Of a stretch of 64,000 nt of DNA, positions 1 through 10,035 are shown piece by piece. This stretch comes from Gammaproteobacteria bacterium (GTDB lineage Bacteria; Pseudomonadota; Gammaproteobacteria; Steroidobacterales; Woeseiaceae). Location of the stretch: the NCBI GenBank assembly GCA_009937615.1, contig JAACFB010000008.1, positions 1 through 64,000 on the forward strand, read 5' to 3'. A model generated the notes under the pieces. The model saw only the letters and a list, made by a program, of their open reading frames with translations, did not search any database and was not told the DNA's origin. How positions within the stretch are numbered: position 1 is the stretch's first letter; each line of letters opens with the position of its first letter. The translations under genes were made by a program, and so were the position numbers.

Positions 1-558
1 AAAGCGCGCCAGGGCGTGCGCTACCCGATGCTCGAGAAGCTGATCGTGGCCAACCCTGAAACGCTGGAGCCGGTGCCGCGTGACGGTACAACCATCGGCG
101 AGGTCATGTTCCGGGGCAACATCGTGATGAAAGGTTATCTGAAAAACCCTGACGCCAGCCGCAAAGCATTCGCGGGCGGCTATTTTCACTCCGGCGACCT
201 CGCGGTATGCCACCCTGATGGCTACATCGAGATCAAGGATCGATCCAAGGATGTGATCATTTCCGGTGGCGAGAACATATCGAGCATCGAGGTTGAATCG
301 ATACTTTACCGTCACCCGAAGGTACTCGAGGCCGCCGTGGCCGCGATGCCGGATCACAAGTGGGGCGAGAGCCCGTGCGCCTTTGTCTCGCTTCGTCCCG
401 ACGCCGGTGCGGTCAGCGAACAGGAGATCATCGACTTCTGCCGCGATAACATGGCGCACTTCAAGGTGCCGCGACGAGTCGTTTTCGGCCCGCTGCCGAA
501 GACCTCGACCGGCAAGATCCAGAAATTTGAATTGCGCGAACGTGCCAGGCAACTATGA
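1..558 (+). CDS. Acyl-CoA synthetase (AMP-forming), C-terminal part, cut by window edge
   Basis: The frame is open from base 1 (K-A-R-Q-G-V-R-Y...), so the GTG at 16 in the ORF track is internal and the real start lies upstream of the window. The visible 185 residues are the end of the large domain and the mobile C-terminal domain of an ANL-superfamily ligase: YFHSGDLAVCHPDGYIEIKD, then DVIISGGENISSIEVE, and near the end KTSTGKIQK, whose lysine is the conserved adenylation lysine of the family. Enzymes of this type activate a carboxylic acid with ATP and load it onto CoA in the cytoplasm. The subgroup (MFRGNIVMKGYLKNP) resembles medium-chain fatty-acid ligases, but the substrate cannot be read from this part. 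The stop overlaps the next start by ATGA, so the two genes are probably co-translated. Confidence 0.9.
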   Translation, partial: KARQGVRYPMLEKLIVANPETLEPVPRDGTTIGEVMFRGNIVMKGYLKNPDASRKAFAGGYFHSGDLAVCHPDGYIEIKDRSKDVIISGGENISSIEVESILYRHPKVLEAAVAAMPDHKWGESPCAFVSLRPDAGAVSEQEIIDFCRDNMAHFKVPRRVVFGPLPKTSTGKIQKFELRERARQL

Positions 559-1025
559 CCGATATCAAAACACTGCGAAGAATCCTCACCGACTATAAGC
601 GCGTCGCGGTCGTCGGACTGTCTGAAGACTGGTCGCGGCCAAGCAATTTCGTTGCCAAGTACCTGCTCGAACACGGCTTCGAGGTGATCCCGGTCAACCC
701 TAAGTACCCGTCGATACTGGGACAAACGTGCTATCCGGACCTTGCTTCGATTCCGACGCCGGTTGATATCGTCGACCTTTTTCAGCGGGCAGATCGGGTG
801 CCGCCTTTCGTCGACGATGCAATCGCAATCGGCGCCAAAGTCGTCTGGATGCAGCTCGGCATCGTGAACGAGGAAGCGGCAGAAAAAGCACGCGCCGCCG
901 GGCTCGAAGTGGTCATGGACCGCTGCATCAAGATCGAGTACGCACGCCTGTTCGGCGGTCTGAATACGATCGGCGTCAATACCGGCGTGATCTCCGCGCA
1001 GCGCCCTGTCGTGTTCAACCGCTAG
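555..1025 (+). CDS. CoA-binding protein (YccU-like Rossmann fold)
   Basis: A 156-residue single-domain protein of the CoA_binding family, the fold of the succinyl-CoA ligase alpha N-terminus. Visible marks are the N-terminal nucleotide-binding stretch VAVVGLSEDWSRPSNFVAKYL, the conserved VNPKY, DIVDLFQRAD, and the end motif MDRCIKIEY. Small proteins of this kind bind CoA or acyl-CoA, but no enzymatic reaction is established for them. The start overlaps the stop of the acyl-CoA synthetase (ATGA), which supports a shared role in CoA or acyl-CoA handling. Family assignment is firm; function is open. Confidence 0.88.
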   Translation: MTDIKTLRRILTDYKRVAVVGLSEDWSRPSNFVAKYLLEHGFEVIPVNPKYPSILGQTCYPDLASIPTPVDIVDLFQRADRVPPFVDDAIAIGAKVVWMQLGIVNEEAAEKARAAGLEVVMDRCIKIEYARLFGGLNTIGVNTGVISAQRPVVFNR

Positions 1026-1039
1026 AAGGAGCAAGCCCC

Positions 1040-2329
1040 ATGGCCGATCGAAAATTCGGGATTGAGACCCTTTGCCTGCACGCGGGCCAGATTCCTGATC
1101 CCGTGACGGGCGCCCGTGCGGTGCCTATCTACCAGACCACGTCGTATGTGTTCGACGATGCCGAGCACGCTGCCAGCCTCTTCAATCTGCAGACCTTCGG
1201 CAACACCTATGTTCGGATGACCAACCCGACCACCGCGGTGTTCGAAGAGCGCATGGCCTCGCTTGAGAACGGCCGGGCAGCGCTCGGCGTCAGTTCCGGC
1301 ATGGCCGCGCAGATGACCGCGATCTTGACGCTGATGGAGCAGGGTGACGAACTGGTGTCGGCCAAGACGCTCTATGGCGGCACTTTCTCGCAGTTCGATG
1401 TGACGTTCCGGAAAATGGGGATAGAGACGACGTTTGTCGACTCCGACGACCCGGAGAATTTTCGGCGAGCGATTACAGGGAAAACCCGTGCGCTTTATGC
1501 TGAAACGATCGGCAACCCCACCAACAACGTGATCGACATCGAGGCTATTGCGGCGATCGCGCACGAGGCGGGCATCCCGTTGATCGTCGACAACACATTT
1601 GCCACGCCGTATTTATGCAAGCCGATCGACTATGGTGCCGATATCGTCGTGCACTCGGCGACGAAGTTCATCGGCGGGCATGGCACGAGCATGGGCGGCG
1701 TCATGATCGAATCCGGCAATTTCGACTGGGGTAACGGCAATTTTCCGGGCATGGTCGAGCCGTCAGCGGGCTACCACGGCATCCGGTTTTACGAAACTTT
1801 CGGCGATTTCGGATTCACGATGAAGGCTCGGTGCGAAACCTTGCGCACGCTCGGCCAGGCGATGAGCCCGTTCAACGCCTTTATGATGCTGCAGGGCCTT
1901 GAAACACTGCCGGTGCGCATGGACCGTCACTGCGAAAACGCGCGGGGCGTGGCGCAGTTTCTGCTAGCCCATCCCGCGGTAAGCTGGGTCAATTACGCCG
2001 GGCTCGAAGACAATCCGTACCGCGAACAGGTAAAGAAATATCTCCCCAAAGGCGCAAGCTCGATCATGACCTTCGGAGTCAAGGGCGGTAGCAATGCAGG
2101 CCGGGAGTTTATCGACAATGCGCAATTCATGAGCCACCTTGCAAACGTCGGCGACGCGCGAACGCTGATAATCCATCCGGCATCGACCACGCATCGGCAG
2201 CTCAGCGAAGAGCAACAGCTGGCAGCGGGGATCACCCCGGACATGGTGCGTATCTCGGTCGGACTCGAGACGCTCGACGATATCCTTTGGGATCTCGACC
2301 AGGCGCTGAGCCCTTCGGCCGGGCGTTAA
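1040..2329 (+). CDS. metY: O-acetylhomoserine sulfhydrylase (aminocarboxypropyltransferase)
   Basis: A 429-residue PLP enzyme of the Cys/Met metabolism family, full length for MetY (about 425-430). It opens with FGIETLCLHAGQIPDPVTGA, has SSGMAAQMTAI for the PLP phosphate, DNTFATPYLCKPIDYGADIV, and HSATKFIGGHGTSMGG with the Schiff-base lysine. The long insert (GFTMKARCETLRTLGQAMSP) separates MetY from cystathionine gamma-synthases. It makes homocysteine from O-acetylhomoserine and sulfide. The ATG follows an AAGGAG site at 1025-1030 and the gene lies 14 bp after the CoA-binding gene. O-succinylhomoserine use cannot be excluded from sequence. Confidence 0.92.
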   Translation: MADRKFGIETLCLHAGQIPDPVTGARAVPIYQTTSYVFDDAEHAASLFNLQTFGNTYVRMTNPTTAVFEERMASLENGRAALGVSSGMAAQMTAILTLMEQGDELVSAKTLYGGTFSQFDVTFRKMGIETTFVDSDDPENFRRAITGKTRALYAETIGNPTNNVIDIEAIAAIAHEAGIPLIVDNTFATPYLCKPIDYGADIVVHSATKFIGGHGTSMGGVMIESGNFDWGNGNFPGMVEPSAGYHGIRFYETFGDFGFTMKARCETLRTLGQAMSPFNAFMMLQGLETLPVRMDRHCENARGVAQFLLAHPAVSWVNYAGLEDNPYREQVKKYLPKGASSIMTFGVKGGSNAGREFIDNAQFMSHLANVGDARTLIIHPASTTHRQLSEEQQLAAGITPDMVRISVGLETLDDILWDLDQALSPSAGR

Positions 2330-2380
2330 CCGCAGATGGCCCTTGCGGTCGATATCGCGAAGAGCAAGAAACGCGGCCCT

Positions 2381-2411
2381 GAACCCGCTTGAGCAAAGCT
2401 CTTCACGGGTC
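2381..2411. terminator. Possible bidirectional terminator hairpin
   Basis: Between the convergent metY and copA genes, GAACCCG...GAGC-AAA-GCTC...CGGGTC can fold into a two-part stem with an internal loop. There is no clear T-tract, so this is only a candidate. Confidence 0.3.
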
Positions 2412-2433
2412 AGGCTTGCGCGTCAGGTGACCG

Positions 2434-4887
2434 TCAAAGCCGCGCGCGATTGAGTCGCAATGCGTTGGCGATGACAGAAACGGAGCTGAAGCTCATCGCG
2501 GCAGCCGCGAGCATCGGACTCAGAAGTATGCCGAAGGCCGGGTAGAGCACGCCTGCGGCGATTGGCACGCCCACCGAGTTGTAGACGAAAGCAAAAAACA
2601 GGTTCTGACGAATATTCTTCATCGTCGCACGGGAAAGGCGCCGTGCCCTGAGGAGTCCCTGCAGATCGCCCTTGACGAGCGTTATGCCGGCGCTCTCCAT
2701 CGCGATATCAGTTCCGGTGCCCATGGCGATCCCGACGTGTGCCTGGGCGAGCGCGGGCGCATCGTTGATCCCGTCGCCCGCCATCGCCACGATCCGGCCA
2801 CGCTCCTGAAGTTGGCGGACGTGCTGCGCTTTCTCATTTGGCAGGACGCCCGCTACGACCTCGTCGAGGCCGAGCTCGCGGGCGACGGCTCGTGCCGTCG
2901 TTTCGCTGTCACCGGTCAGCATGATGATGCTTACCCCGTCCTTGTGGAGCGCATCGATGGCGGCAGCCGATGTTGCCTTGATAGGGTCTGCGACACCGAG
3001 CAGACCGGCTGCCTTGCCGCCGATGACGACAAACATGACGGTCTGACCTTCCGCTCTCAGCGACTCGGCTTTTTCGGCCAGTTCGCCCGCAGCAATGCCG
3101 AGCGAATCCAGCAACGCGAGGTTGCCCAAGGCCACCTGTCGGCCGTCAACCGTGCCCGTGATCCCTTTGCCCGTGAATGACTCGAACTGCTCCAATGTCC
3201 CGAGATCGACTTTACGCTCGACGGCACCCAGGACGATGGCCGTTGCCAGGGGATGCTCGCTGCCTTTTTCGAGCGTAGCCGCATACCGCAGCAGCAGCTG
3301 CGCGTCGAACGCATCGGCGGGCTCGATATGCACGAGCTTCGGCTTGCCCTCGGTCAGCGTACCGGTTTTGTCGACAACGAGCGTGTCGACCTGCCGCATG
3401 ATCTCGATGGACTCCGCATCCCTGAACAGGACGCCTGCCGTCGCACCCTTGCCAGTGGCCGTCATCACCGACATCGGTGTCGCAAGCCCCAGCGCGCAGG
3501 GACAGGCGATGATCAGCACGGCCACCGCATTGATCAGCGCGTAGGACATGGCCGGTTCGGGTCCGACGACAGCCCAGACGACAAAAGTAATGACGGCAGC
3601 CAGTACGACAGTCGGCACGAAATAGCCTGCAACAACGTCGGCCAGTTTCTGGATCGGAGCGCGGCTGCGCTGCGCGGTCGCGACCATCTGGACGATCTGT
3701 GCGAGCAAGGTATCACTGCCCACCCGGCGGGCCTCGATGATCAGGCTGCCGGTGCCGTTGACCGTCGCACCGATTGCGCTATCGCCAACCTGTTTTTCGA
3801 CCGGTATCGGTTCGCCCGTGATCATCGACTCGTCGATGCTGCCTGTCCCCTCGACGATGTCGCCGTCCACCGGTATCTTCTCTCCCGGGCGCACCCGCAA
3901 ACGATCACCGACCCGCACCTGATCGAGCGGCACGTCCCGTTCACTGCCGTCCGGATCGATTCGCCGGGCAGTCCGGGGAGCGAGTTCCAGCAGCGCACGA
4001 ATGGCTGCGCCCGTGCGGCCACGGGCGCGCAGCTCCAGTACCTGGCCGAGCAACACCAGGGTAATGATTACGGCAGCCGCCTCGAAGTAGACGGCGACTT
4101 CGCCGTGAGCATCACGAAACGATGCGGGAAAAGCCGCCGGCACCATTGTCGCGACGAGACTGTAGGCATACGCGACACCGGTGCCCAGGCCGATCAACGT
4201 AAACATGTTCAGGCTTTTGTTGACGATGGATTGCCAGGCGCGAACGAAGAACGGCCAGCCACCCCACAGAACCACGGGGCTTGCGAACAGCAGTTCCAGC
4301 CAGGTTTGTGTCCGCTGCGATGCCAGGCCCGCAAACGAAAGCCCGAGCATTTCACCCATGGCGAGCAACAGCACAGGCACGCTGAGAACGGCGCTTACCC
4401 AAAGCCGGCGCGTCATGTCGACGAGTTCCGGATTCTGCTCCTGCTCCAGGGTTACGGTCACGGGTTCGAGCGCCATACCGCAGAGGGGACAGTCCCCAGG
4501 GACATCCTGGATCACTTCCGGGTGCATCGGGCAGGTGTACTGCGTTTTCGTCAGGGCGATAGGCGGCGATTCCGGTTCGAGCGCCATGCCGCACTTGGGG
4601 CAGGGCACGAACTCGTCTTCCCGCACTTCGGGGCACATCGGGCAGACATAGGGGCCGCTGCCAACGGGCTTTGCTACGGAGACAGGGCTCGCCGCCTGTT
4701 CCGGGTCCAGATAGTGAGCGGGATCATTCGCGAACTTATTTTTGCAGCCCGCGCAGCAAAAAAAATAGGTAGTGCCCTCGTAGTCGAATTGATGCGCTGA
4801 ATCGGCTTTGACGGTCATGCCGCAGACGGGATCCTGCAAACCGCCGGTTGCCGCATGGCACGGCTTTTGATCGTGAGAGACCATCAT
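2434..4887 (-). CDS. copA: Copper-translocating P1B-type ATPase with YHS and metal-binding N-terminus
   Basis: A heavy-metal transporting P-type ATPase of 817 residues. The track start at 5100 lies inside the upstream gene; the ATG at 4887 has AGGAG six bases upstream and leaves a 19-bp gap, so I use it. Order of parts: YHS domain (DPVCGMTV... [11 protein letters not shown], residues about 20-60), two CPxC-rich metal-binding repeats (YVCPMCPEV...CPKCGM and YTCPMHPEV...CPLCGM), transmembrane segments, phosphatase loop TGEPI, the membrane CPC motif ([13 protein letters not shown], near 461), the phosphorylated DKTGT (near 505), and [10 protein letters not shown] (near 703). CPC and the terminal [16 protein letters not shown] point to Cu+ export. 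No canonical CxxC HMA domain is present, which fits the YHS/CPM subgroup. It appears co-transcribed with the Rossmann protein upstream. Confidence 0.9.
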   Translation of the reverse strand: MMVSHDQKPCHAATGGLQDPVCGMTVKADSAHQFDYEGTTYFFCCAGCKNKFANDPAHYLDPEQAASPVSVAKPVGSGPYVCPMCPEVREDEFVPCPKCGMALEPESPPIALTKTQYTCPMHPEVIQDVPGDCPLCGMALEPVTVTLEQEQNPELVDMTRRLWVSAVLSVPVLLLAMGEMLGLSFAGLASQRTQTWLELLFASPVVLWGGWPFFVRAWQSIVNKSLNMFTLIGLGTGVAYAYSLVATMVPAAFPASFRDAHGEVAVYFEAAAVIITLVLLGQVLELRARGRTGAAIRALLELAPRTARRIDPDGSERDVPLDQVRVGDRLRVRPGEKIPVDGDIVEGTGSIDESMITGEPIPVEKQVGDSAIGATVNGTGSLIIEARRVGSDTLLAQIVQMVATAQRSRAPIQKLADVVAGYFVPTVVLAAVITFVVWAVVGPEPAMSYALINAVAVLIIACPCALGLATPMSVMTATGKGATAGVLFRDAESIEIMRQVDTLVVDKTGTLTEGKPKLVHIEPADAFDAQLLLRYAATLEKGSEHPLATAIVLGAVERKVDLGTLEQFESFTGKGITGTVDGRQVALGNLALLDSLGIAAGELAEKAESLRAEGQTVMFVVIGGKAAGLLGVADPIKATSAAAIDALHKDGVSIIMLTGDSETTARAVARELGLDEVVAGVLPNEKAQHVRQLQERGRIVAMAGDGINDAPALAQAHVGIAMGTGTDIAMESAGITLVKGDLQGLLRARRLSRATMKNIRQNLFFAFVYNSVGVPIAAGVLYPAFGILLSPMLAAAAMSFSSVSVIANALRLNRARL

Positions 4888-4906
4888 TTGGCTCCTGAGG
4901 CCCGGG

Positions 4907-6382
4907 TTACTGTTGTCCGCCCAATGATACCGGAGTAGCCACGTCTTGATGTTTTTCGGCGCGCCGCGCGATTGCGTCCGCAAGGCCCCGGAACAGGAAC
5001 GTGTGCACCGGCAATAGTGCGTACCAGTAAAGCAGACCGGCGGGCCCGGCCGGGTGCCAGTAAGCGGTCGTGCTGAGTGTGCGATGCTCACCCCGGTCAC
5101 TGATTACGAACTCGAGCACTCCCGACCCCGGTCCCCGCATCTCCATCAATAGCGTAAGACGCTTTCCGGGTTCGGCCGCAATCACTCGCCAGGCGTCGAT
5201 TACGTCACCCACGCGAACATCGGTCGGATGGCGGCGGCGGCGACTGAAGCTGGGGCCTCCCGACAACCAATTGAGCAGCCGCCGCAAAAACCACAGCGTG
5301 TTCGCATAGTAGTAGCCTTCCTTGCCACCGAAAGCGGTTACCTGGCGCCATAGCGCACCGCTGCTTGCAAACGTATCCACCTCGCTGCCCGCTTTCTTCG
5401 CATAATAGGAGTATTCAGGGTGAAAGTTCCGGCAGACGATGGATCCTTCTGCCCAGTGTGCGCAGACGGCATTATTTTGCTCCACATCGAGTGCCGCCTG
5501 TATGGACTGCCGGAAGTCTTTGAGCTGCAGCGGAATCAGCCTGCGTATTTCATCGTCGTCTGCGATGACGTCGTGCTCAAGCCCGTCGATAAGCGCGCGA
5601 GCAATGTTGGTCGGGACCGCCGTCACGAGCTTGAGCCAGTAAGAGGATAACCGCGGCGTCAGGATCGGCAGACTCAACAGCCGGAAGTTCTTGCCGACTA
5701 ACTCGCCATACTGTCGCATCAGATCCTCGTAGCTCAGGGTCTCCGGGCCTCCGACATCGTAAATTTTGCCCTGCGTTTCCGGCATTCGAGCGACGCCGAT
5801 CAGATAGTCGAGCAGATCATCGAGCGCGATCGGCGTCGATCGGGACTGCACCCAGCGCGGTGTGATCATGATGGGCAGGTAGTTGACCAGGTCCCTGATG
5901 ATTTCATAGGCGGCCGAGCCCGGCCCGACGATCATCCCCGCGCGGATCTCGGTGACGGGAATGCGGCCGTGGCGAAGCGTGTCCCCGGTCGCCGCCCTGG
6001 ACTGGAGGTGCAGGGAGCTCGGGTTTTCGGGAATAAGGCCGCCGAGATAGACGATTCGACCGACCCCCGCGCGCGCTGCGGCGGCCGCAAAATTACGCGC
6101 CGCCTCGATGTCGAGTTCGGCGAAGTTTTGGCCGGCCGCCATCGAGTGCACAAGGTAGAACGCGACATCCACCTCAGCCAGCGCAGCATCCAGGGTCTCC
6201 GGGCGCAGCGCGTCGGCGGCGACAATGTCCACTCCCTGCCAGCCGCGTGCGGCCAGTACCGCCCGGTGCCGAGCCGCGGCGCGCACACGCCAGCCGGTGC
6301 TCTGGAGGCGGGGCGTCAGATTGGTGCCGATGTAGCCGCTGGCACCGAAAACCAGTGCCCTGGGCGCCTTATCACTACTCAT
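4907..6382 (-). CDS. NAD(P)-binding Rossmann protein with DUF2867 tail
   Basis: A 491-residue fusion. Residues about 8-270 form an NmrA/extended-SDR-like Rossmann domain ([54 protein letters not shown]). Residues about 330-480 match DUF2867 ([37 protein letters not shown]), a helix-grip-like domain often attached to such Rossmann proteins. The usual YxxxK catalytic pair of SDRs is not obvious, so it may act as a sensor or binding protein rather than a dehydrogenase. It lies just upstream of copA with a 19-bp gap, so they probably share a transcript. Substrate unknown. Confidence 0.85.
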   Translation of the reverse strand: MSSDKAPRALVFGASGYIGTNLTPRLQSTGWRVRAAARHRAVLAARGWQGVDIVAADALRPETLDAALAEVDVAFYLVHSMAAGQNFAELDIEAARNFAAAAARAGVGRIVYLGGLIPENPSSLHLQSRAATGDTLRHGRIPVTEIRAGMIVGPGSAAYEIIRDLVNYLPIMITPRWVQSRSTPIALDDLLDYLIGVARMPETQGKIYDVGGPETLSYEDLMRQYGELVGKNFRLLSLPILTPRLSSYWLKLVTAVPTNIARALIDGLEHDVIADDDEIRRLIPLQLKDFRQSIQAALDVEQNNAVCAHWAEGSIVCRNFHPEYSYYAKKAGSEVDTFASSGALWRQVTAFGGKEGYYYANTLWFLRRLLNWLSGGPSFSRRRRHPTDVRVGDVIDAWRVIAAEPGKRLTLLMEMRGPGSGVLEFVISDRGEHRTLSTTAYWHPAGPAGLLYWYALLPVHTFLFRGLADAIARRAEKHQDVATPVSLGGQQ

Positions 6383-6428
6383 TTTCGGTCCGTCGCGAGA
6401 TTAATCGCCCATACAAAGCGTGTCAGCA

Positions 6429-8096
6429 TTAAGTCGTATAGTCTCGAGCCTCGAGATAGCCGCAGGGGCAGACTTCGATGCACTTGCCGCAACCTTCGCA
6501 GGCATCAAGAGCAAGCGCAAGATAACGCCCGGGTCCTGCTTCCTCAATATGCGTGAAGCCGCCCACATTGCAGTACATGAAGCACTGCTCGCAATCAAAG
6601 CACAGGCCGCATGACATGCAGCGCTGAGCCTCCTGGAGGGCCTGTTGGTCATCGATCGTCTGGTCGATTTCGAGTTCCGGGTTGCTAAGCCAATCGTGCT
6701 CGGCGCGCCTGGGGCTGCACACACGCTGCTGCGCTCGATAATAGTCAGCCTTGACGTTTGTCGACTCCACGGGTTTGCGCGTCGGCGTGCGCGGCGGAGC
6801 CGGCTCCTCGCGCAGTTCGGCGTGGGCCGACTCGGCCGCAAGCCGTCCCTGCGCAATGGCCTGGCTCGCAATGCCGGGTCCGCGATCGTCACCGCCAGCC
6901 CAGATATTATTGTCGAGCCTGCCGTCCTCCTCGGTACGGAGCCAATTCCGGGCGTCGCCGAGTGGATCAATTCCGCGCCAATTTGGCGCCTGCGCAACTG
7001 CTGCGATAACGGCGTCCACCGGCAAGCGTTCCAGTTCGCCGGGAACCGGCACCGGGCGTCGCCGGCCGTTTTCGTCAGCCTCGCCGAGGCGCATGGCCTG
7101 GACTTCGACCTCTTGGATCTCGGTTCCCTGCCGGATGATTCGTGTCGGTGCAACCAGGTACCGGATCTTCACTCCCTCGCTGATCGCGTCCTCGACTTCG
7201 TGGGCGGCGGCCGGCATTTCCTCGGCGCTGCGGCGATAAAGCAGTGTGACCCCGGCGCCTTCACGCCTGGCGCTTCGTGCGGCGTCAATCGCGGTATTGC
7301 CGCCGCCGACGACAGCGACCTGTTTGCCCGTCAGCGATGCGATGCGCCGTTTCCGTTGCCGCAGGTAGTCGATCCCCGAGATCACTCCGGGTCCATCCTC
7401 TCCCGGGATACCCAGGTGCCTCGCAGCCTGGGCGCCGAGCCCGAGGAATATCAGGGTATGGCGATCGCGCAGCTCATCGAAGCTGATGTCCTTGCCGATC
7501 CTGAAGTTGCGCTCGAGGTTTATGCCGAGCTCGAATATCCGCCGGATCTCGGCATCGAGGACGTCCCTCGGCAGCCGGTAATCCGGAATAGCGTGGCGCA
7601 GCATGCCGCCAGGCAGGTCGTGCTCTTCGTAAACCGTTACGGAATAACCGCGTCGAGCCATCTGATAGGCGAACGAGAGACTGGCGGGCCCTGAGCCGAT
7701 AACCCCGACGGATTCCGGGTGCTGTTCCGGTGCTGGTTTTGCCAGTGCGAGTGAACGGGAGATACCCCAATCGCCGATGAAGCGTTCCATGGCATTGATC
7801 GAAATTGCTCCGTCTTTGCCTGCGCGCGTACACAGGCTCTCGCAGGGGTGCGGGCAGATTCGACCCAGGGTTGCGGGCAACGGGTTTAACTCCGTGAGTC
7901 TCTGCCAGGCTTTGTCGTAGGCATCTTGCAGGCCCAGCCCAAGCTTCTCGTGCTGGGCGATGATTCCAAGCCAGCCCCGAATGTCGCCGCTGTTCGGGCA
8001 CTGCGCCTGGCAGGGCGGTAGTTTCTCGAGCTGCTGTGCCAGCGTCCGAAACGGCTGTTCAGCCGGCGCACTCTGCCTCGATTCAGTGCTCGACAT
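6429..8096 (-). CDS. GltD/DsrL-like NAD(P)H FAD oxidoreductase with C-terminal ferredoxin domain
   Basis: A 555-residue flavoprotein. The ATG at 8096 is chosen over the track start because GGAG lies about eight bases upstream; the gene then overlaps the upstream one by 14 bp. Parts in order: Fer4_20 iron-sulfur domain (PPCQAQCPNSGDIRG... GRICPHPCESLC, residues 25-95), an FAD Rossmann fold (VGVIGSGPASLSFAYQMARRG), an NAD(P) Rossmann fold (QVAVVGGGNTAIDAARSA), and a ferredoxin-like tail with two cysteine clusters (CMSCGLCFDCEQC, then CEGCGKCIEVCPCGY). This is the layout of glutamate synthase small subunits extended as in DsrL. No gltB or dsrAB lies nearby, so its redox partner is unknown. It probably moves electrons between NAD(P)H and an iron-sulfur or flavin partner encoded by its neighbours. 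Confidence 0.82.
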   Translation of the reverse strand: MSSTESRQSAPAEQPFRTLAQQLEKLPPCQAQCPNSGDIRGWLGIIAQHEKLGLGLQDAYDKAWQRLTELNPLPATLGRICPHPCESLCTRAGKDGAISINAMERFIGDWGISRSLALAKPAPEQHPESVGVIGSGPASLSFAYQMARRGYSVTVYEEHDLPGGMLRHAIPDYRLPRDVLDAEIRRIFELGINLERNFRIGKDISFDELRDRHTLIFLGLGAQAARHLGIPGEDGPGVISGIDYLRQRKRRIASLTGKQVAVVGGGNTAIDAARSARREGAGVTLLYRRSAEEMPAAAHEVEDAISEGVKIRYLVAPTRIIRQGTEIQEVEVQAMRLGEADENGRRRPVPVPGELERLPVDAVIAAVAQAPNWRGIDPLGDARNWLRTEEDGRLDNNIWAGGDDRGPGIASQAIAQGRLAAESAHAELREEPAPPRTPTRKPVESTNVKADYYRAQQRVCSPRRAEHDWLSNPELEIDQTIDDQQALQEAQRCMSCGLCFDCEQCFMYCNVGGFTHIEEAGPGRYLALALDACEGCGKCIEVCPCGYLEARDYTT

Positions 8097-9513
8097 GCCG
8101 GTGCTCCGATTCGCTTTGAAGATCGTGTTCAGCGGCATGGCCAGGCATGTTGCTGGCCAGCAGGTTCCAGAGCAGGCTACCGATGTACGCCGGATGCAGG
8201 GTCCTCAGGAACACATCCGTGTAAGGTGCGCTGCCGCTGAACAGGTCCCAGAGGACGCCTGACATGCGTGGCGTTACGCTTGCCTGTCGCTGCTCGTTGA
8301 CCGTCATGCGCAAGACGCCGCGGCGCGCGAAGCGAGCCTTTTGCACCAGCGTGGCAAAAGCGAAGACCATCTTGCCAACCCGGTTGTCATTGTTGATCTT
8401 CTGGCATAGCGGCCAGTAATGGGCCTTGAAATCCTCGGCCATGATACCGTGAAATACCGCTGTCTTAGCGGCGGCCTTGGCGGTCCGGTACGCGGCGCCG
8501 ATGCCGTCCTTGAACAGCCGGGTTGTGCCGCTGTCGCCGATCATGACGAGCCGGTCGCCGTAAGCTGGTTTGGCCGCCCGGATATTGATGCGCGGGTAGC
8601 AGTGACAGGCATGGGCCGGAATCACGCCGCCCGGAAAACAATTTCTGACCTCGGGCGATTCGAAGAACTTTTCCATCAGCTCGTCATCGATGTCGTCGCC
8701 CAGGAGACACAGCGTCACGTAATCGCCCTTGGGAATCAATGCTGCAAATTCCAGCCTCGGGATATCGAGCAGGAAAACATGCATCGACGGGCCGAACGTG
8801 TTCCTGATGACCTCGCGACCCAGCTTGAACTCGCAAATGAACGTTTTTGTTCTTTCGGGCCGCCGAAACTCCTGCGTCTGCTGTTCGAGGGTCTCCATCA
8901 GGCGGCTGTTCACTCCGGTCGCAACCACCACCAGGTCGTAAGTATCGCAGTGTTGATCCGCACTGGTAACTTGCATGCCGTCCATGTTGCGGCGGACATC
9001 CGTAACCAGTTTATGGATCACCCGTGCCCCGCTATTTTGCGCCATGTCCAGCAGGTAGCCGTCAAAGCTGTGCGTATCCAGTGGTTCTGAGTTTCGCGGG
9101 CCATTGCCGCGGTAAATGGCGGCAATGCGCTTCTCATTAAGCGGTGTTGCGATCTCGACATCACCCACATCCATGTGCAGCGTGTACGATTCGATGCCCC
9201 GTTGAACCACGTCCTCGGGCAGCATGATGCCCTCGGTCGCAAGGCGCTGGACAAGCGACTCGGAAACGATTCCGCCGCAGTGATTGCAGCCGGCAGGTCC
9301 CCGGTGACAGAAATGCCGCGGTTCGTAAATGTCGACGTCGATATCCAACGCGATGGTGTCGGCCATGTTCAGCAAGAAATAGCTGAACATCGAGCCGGCA
9401 GGTCCTGCGCCGATGACGGCAATTCGGGAGCCGTCTTGCAGCGTGCCGGGCTGGACCGGGCGCGCCTGCTGAGCGCGTTCGCTCAGGTAACTCAGATTTC
9501 CAGCGGTATCCAT
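8083..9513 (-). CDS. FAD-dependent oxidoreductase (geranylgeranyl-reductase-like)
   Basis: A 476-residue flavoprotein read from the ATG at 9513, which has a GGGA-type site and begins a typical N-terminus; the track start at 9576 has no visible site. Near the start is the dinucleotide motif RIAVIGAGPAGSMFSYFLL, then a cysteine-rich segment FCHRGPAGCNHCGGIVSE and, in the second half, GDRLVMIGDSGTTRLFKDGIG, the usual second FAD contact of the PHBH/geranylgeranyl reductase fold. The GCNHCGG segment might bind a metal or give a redox disulfide. The last 120 residues match no domain I know. The gene sits between a cNMP-binding protein and the DsrL-like enzyme, whose start overlaps its end by 14 bp, so the products probably work together. 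Confidence 0.78.
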   Translation of the reverse strand: MDTAGNLSYLSERAQQARPVQPGTLQDGSRIAVIGAGPAGSMFSYFLLNMADTIALDIDVDIYEPRHFCHRGPAGCNHCGGIVSESLVQRLATEGIMLPEDVVQRGIESYTLHMDVGDVEIATPLNEKRIAAIYRGNGPRNSEPLDTHSFDGYLLDMAQNSGARVIHKLVTDVRRNMDGMQVTSADQHCDTYDLVVVATGVNSRLMETLEQQTQEFRRPERTKTFICEFKLGREVIRNTFGPSMHVFLLDIPRLEFAALIPKGDYVTLCLLGDDIDDELMEKFFESPEVRNCFPGGVIPAHACHCYPRINIRAAKPAYGDRLVMIGDSGTTRLFKDGIGAAYRTAKAAAKTAVFHGIMAEDFKAHYWPLCQKINNDNRVGKMVFAFATLVQKARFARRGVLRMTVNEQRQASVTPRMSGVLWDLFSGSAPYTDVFLRTLHPAYIGSLLWNLLASNMPGHAAEHDLQSESEHRHVEH

Positions 9514-9669
9514 CTCGATCCCAATACCTTGCTGCGGCGCTGGCCGCAATCTTGTCTCACTGGCGCGCCAAACCAAATTTCGTGCCCGCAGATGACAACG
9601 TTCCTATCGGCTGTAACGCGGATCATCGATCGGCCTGTCGCCAGGCGCTGATTTATGCAATCGTCTCTG

Positions 9670-10035
9670 TTAAACCTTTTCCTCGTAGTGCGCCAATCGA
9701 TCGGTCAGATCCCGAATTCGATGCGACATTGTCTTGATGATGCGGAAAGCGAGAGACGGGTCCTCGTGAATGCCGCCCAGAAAATTCTTCTTGTCGATCG
9801 TAAGGACGCGGGCAGGCCCAAGCGCGCGGATCGTCGCCGTACGGGTTTCCTCTTCGAACAGGGCCATCTCGCCAAAGAATTCATTGGCGCCCATTTTCCG
9901 CAGCCGCAGCTCCTTACCGTTCGCCTCAGCGATGGCCTCGACTTCGCCCTTCTGGATCACGAACATGCAGTCGCCCATTTCGCCCTGACGGACGATGACC
10001 TCGCCATCGTTATATTCTTTCCCCAGGTTAGCCAC
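9670..10035 (-). CDS. Stand-alone cyclic-nucleotide-binding domain protein
   Basis: A GTG start at 10035 with AGGA about ten bases upstream gives 121 residues; the longer track ORF from 10107 reads through unrelated sequence. The protein is one Crp-like cNMP-binding domain: VIVRQGEMGDCMFVIQKGEVEAI, then the phosphate-binding cassette FFGEMALFEEETRTATIRAL with the Glu and Arg that bind the cyclic phosphate. It ends in a short charged helix (SHRIRDLTDRLAHYEEKV). There is no helix-turn-helix, kinase or cyclase part, so it is not a transcription factor by itself and more likely a regulatory subunit. It heads the three-gene redox unit. Confidence 0.8.
   Translation of the reverse strand: MANLGKEYNDGEVIVRQGEMGDCMFVIQKGEVEAIAEANGKELRLRKMGANEFFGEMALFEEETRTATIRALGPARVLTIDKKNFLGGIHEDPSLAFRIIKTMSHRIRDLTDRLAHYEEKV

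Noticed and set aside
3253-4800. 515-residue ORF on the plus strand
   Set aside because: It lies wholly antisense to copA, whose motifs are intact, and its composition is Arg/His/Asp-rich shadow sequence typical of GC-rich genes.
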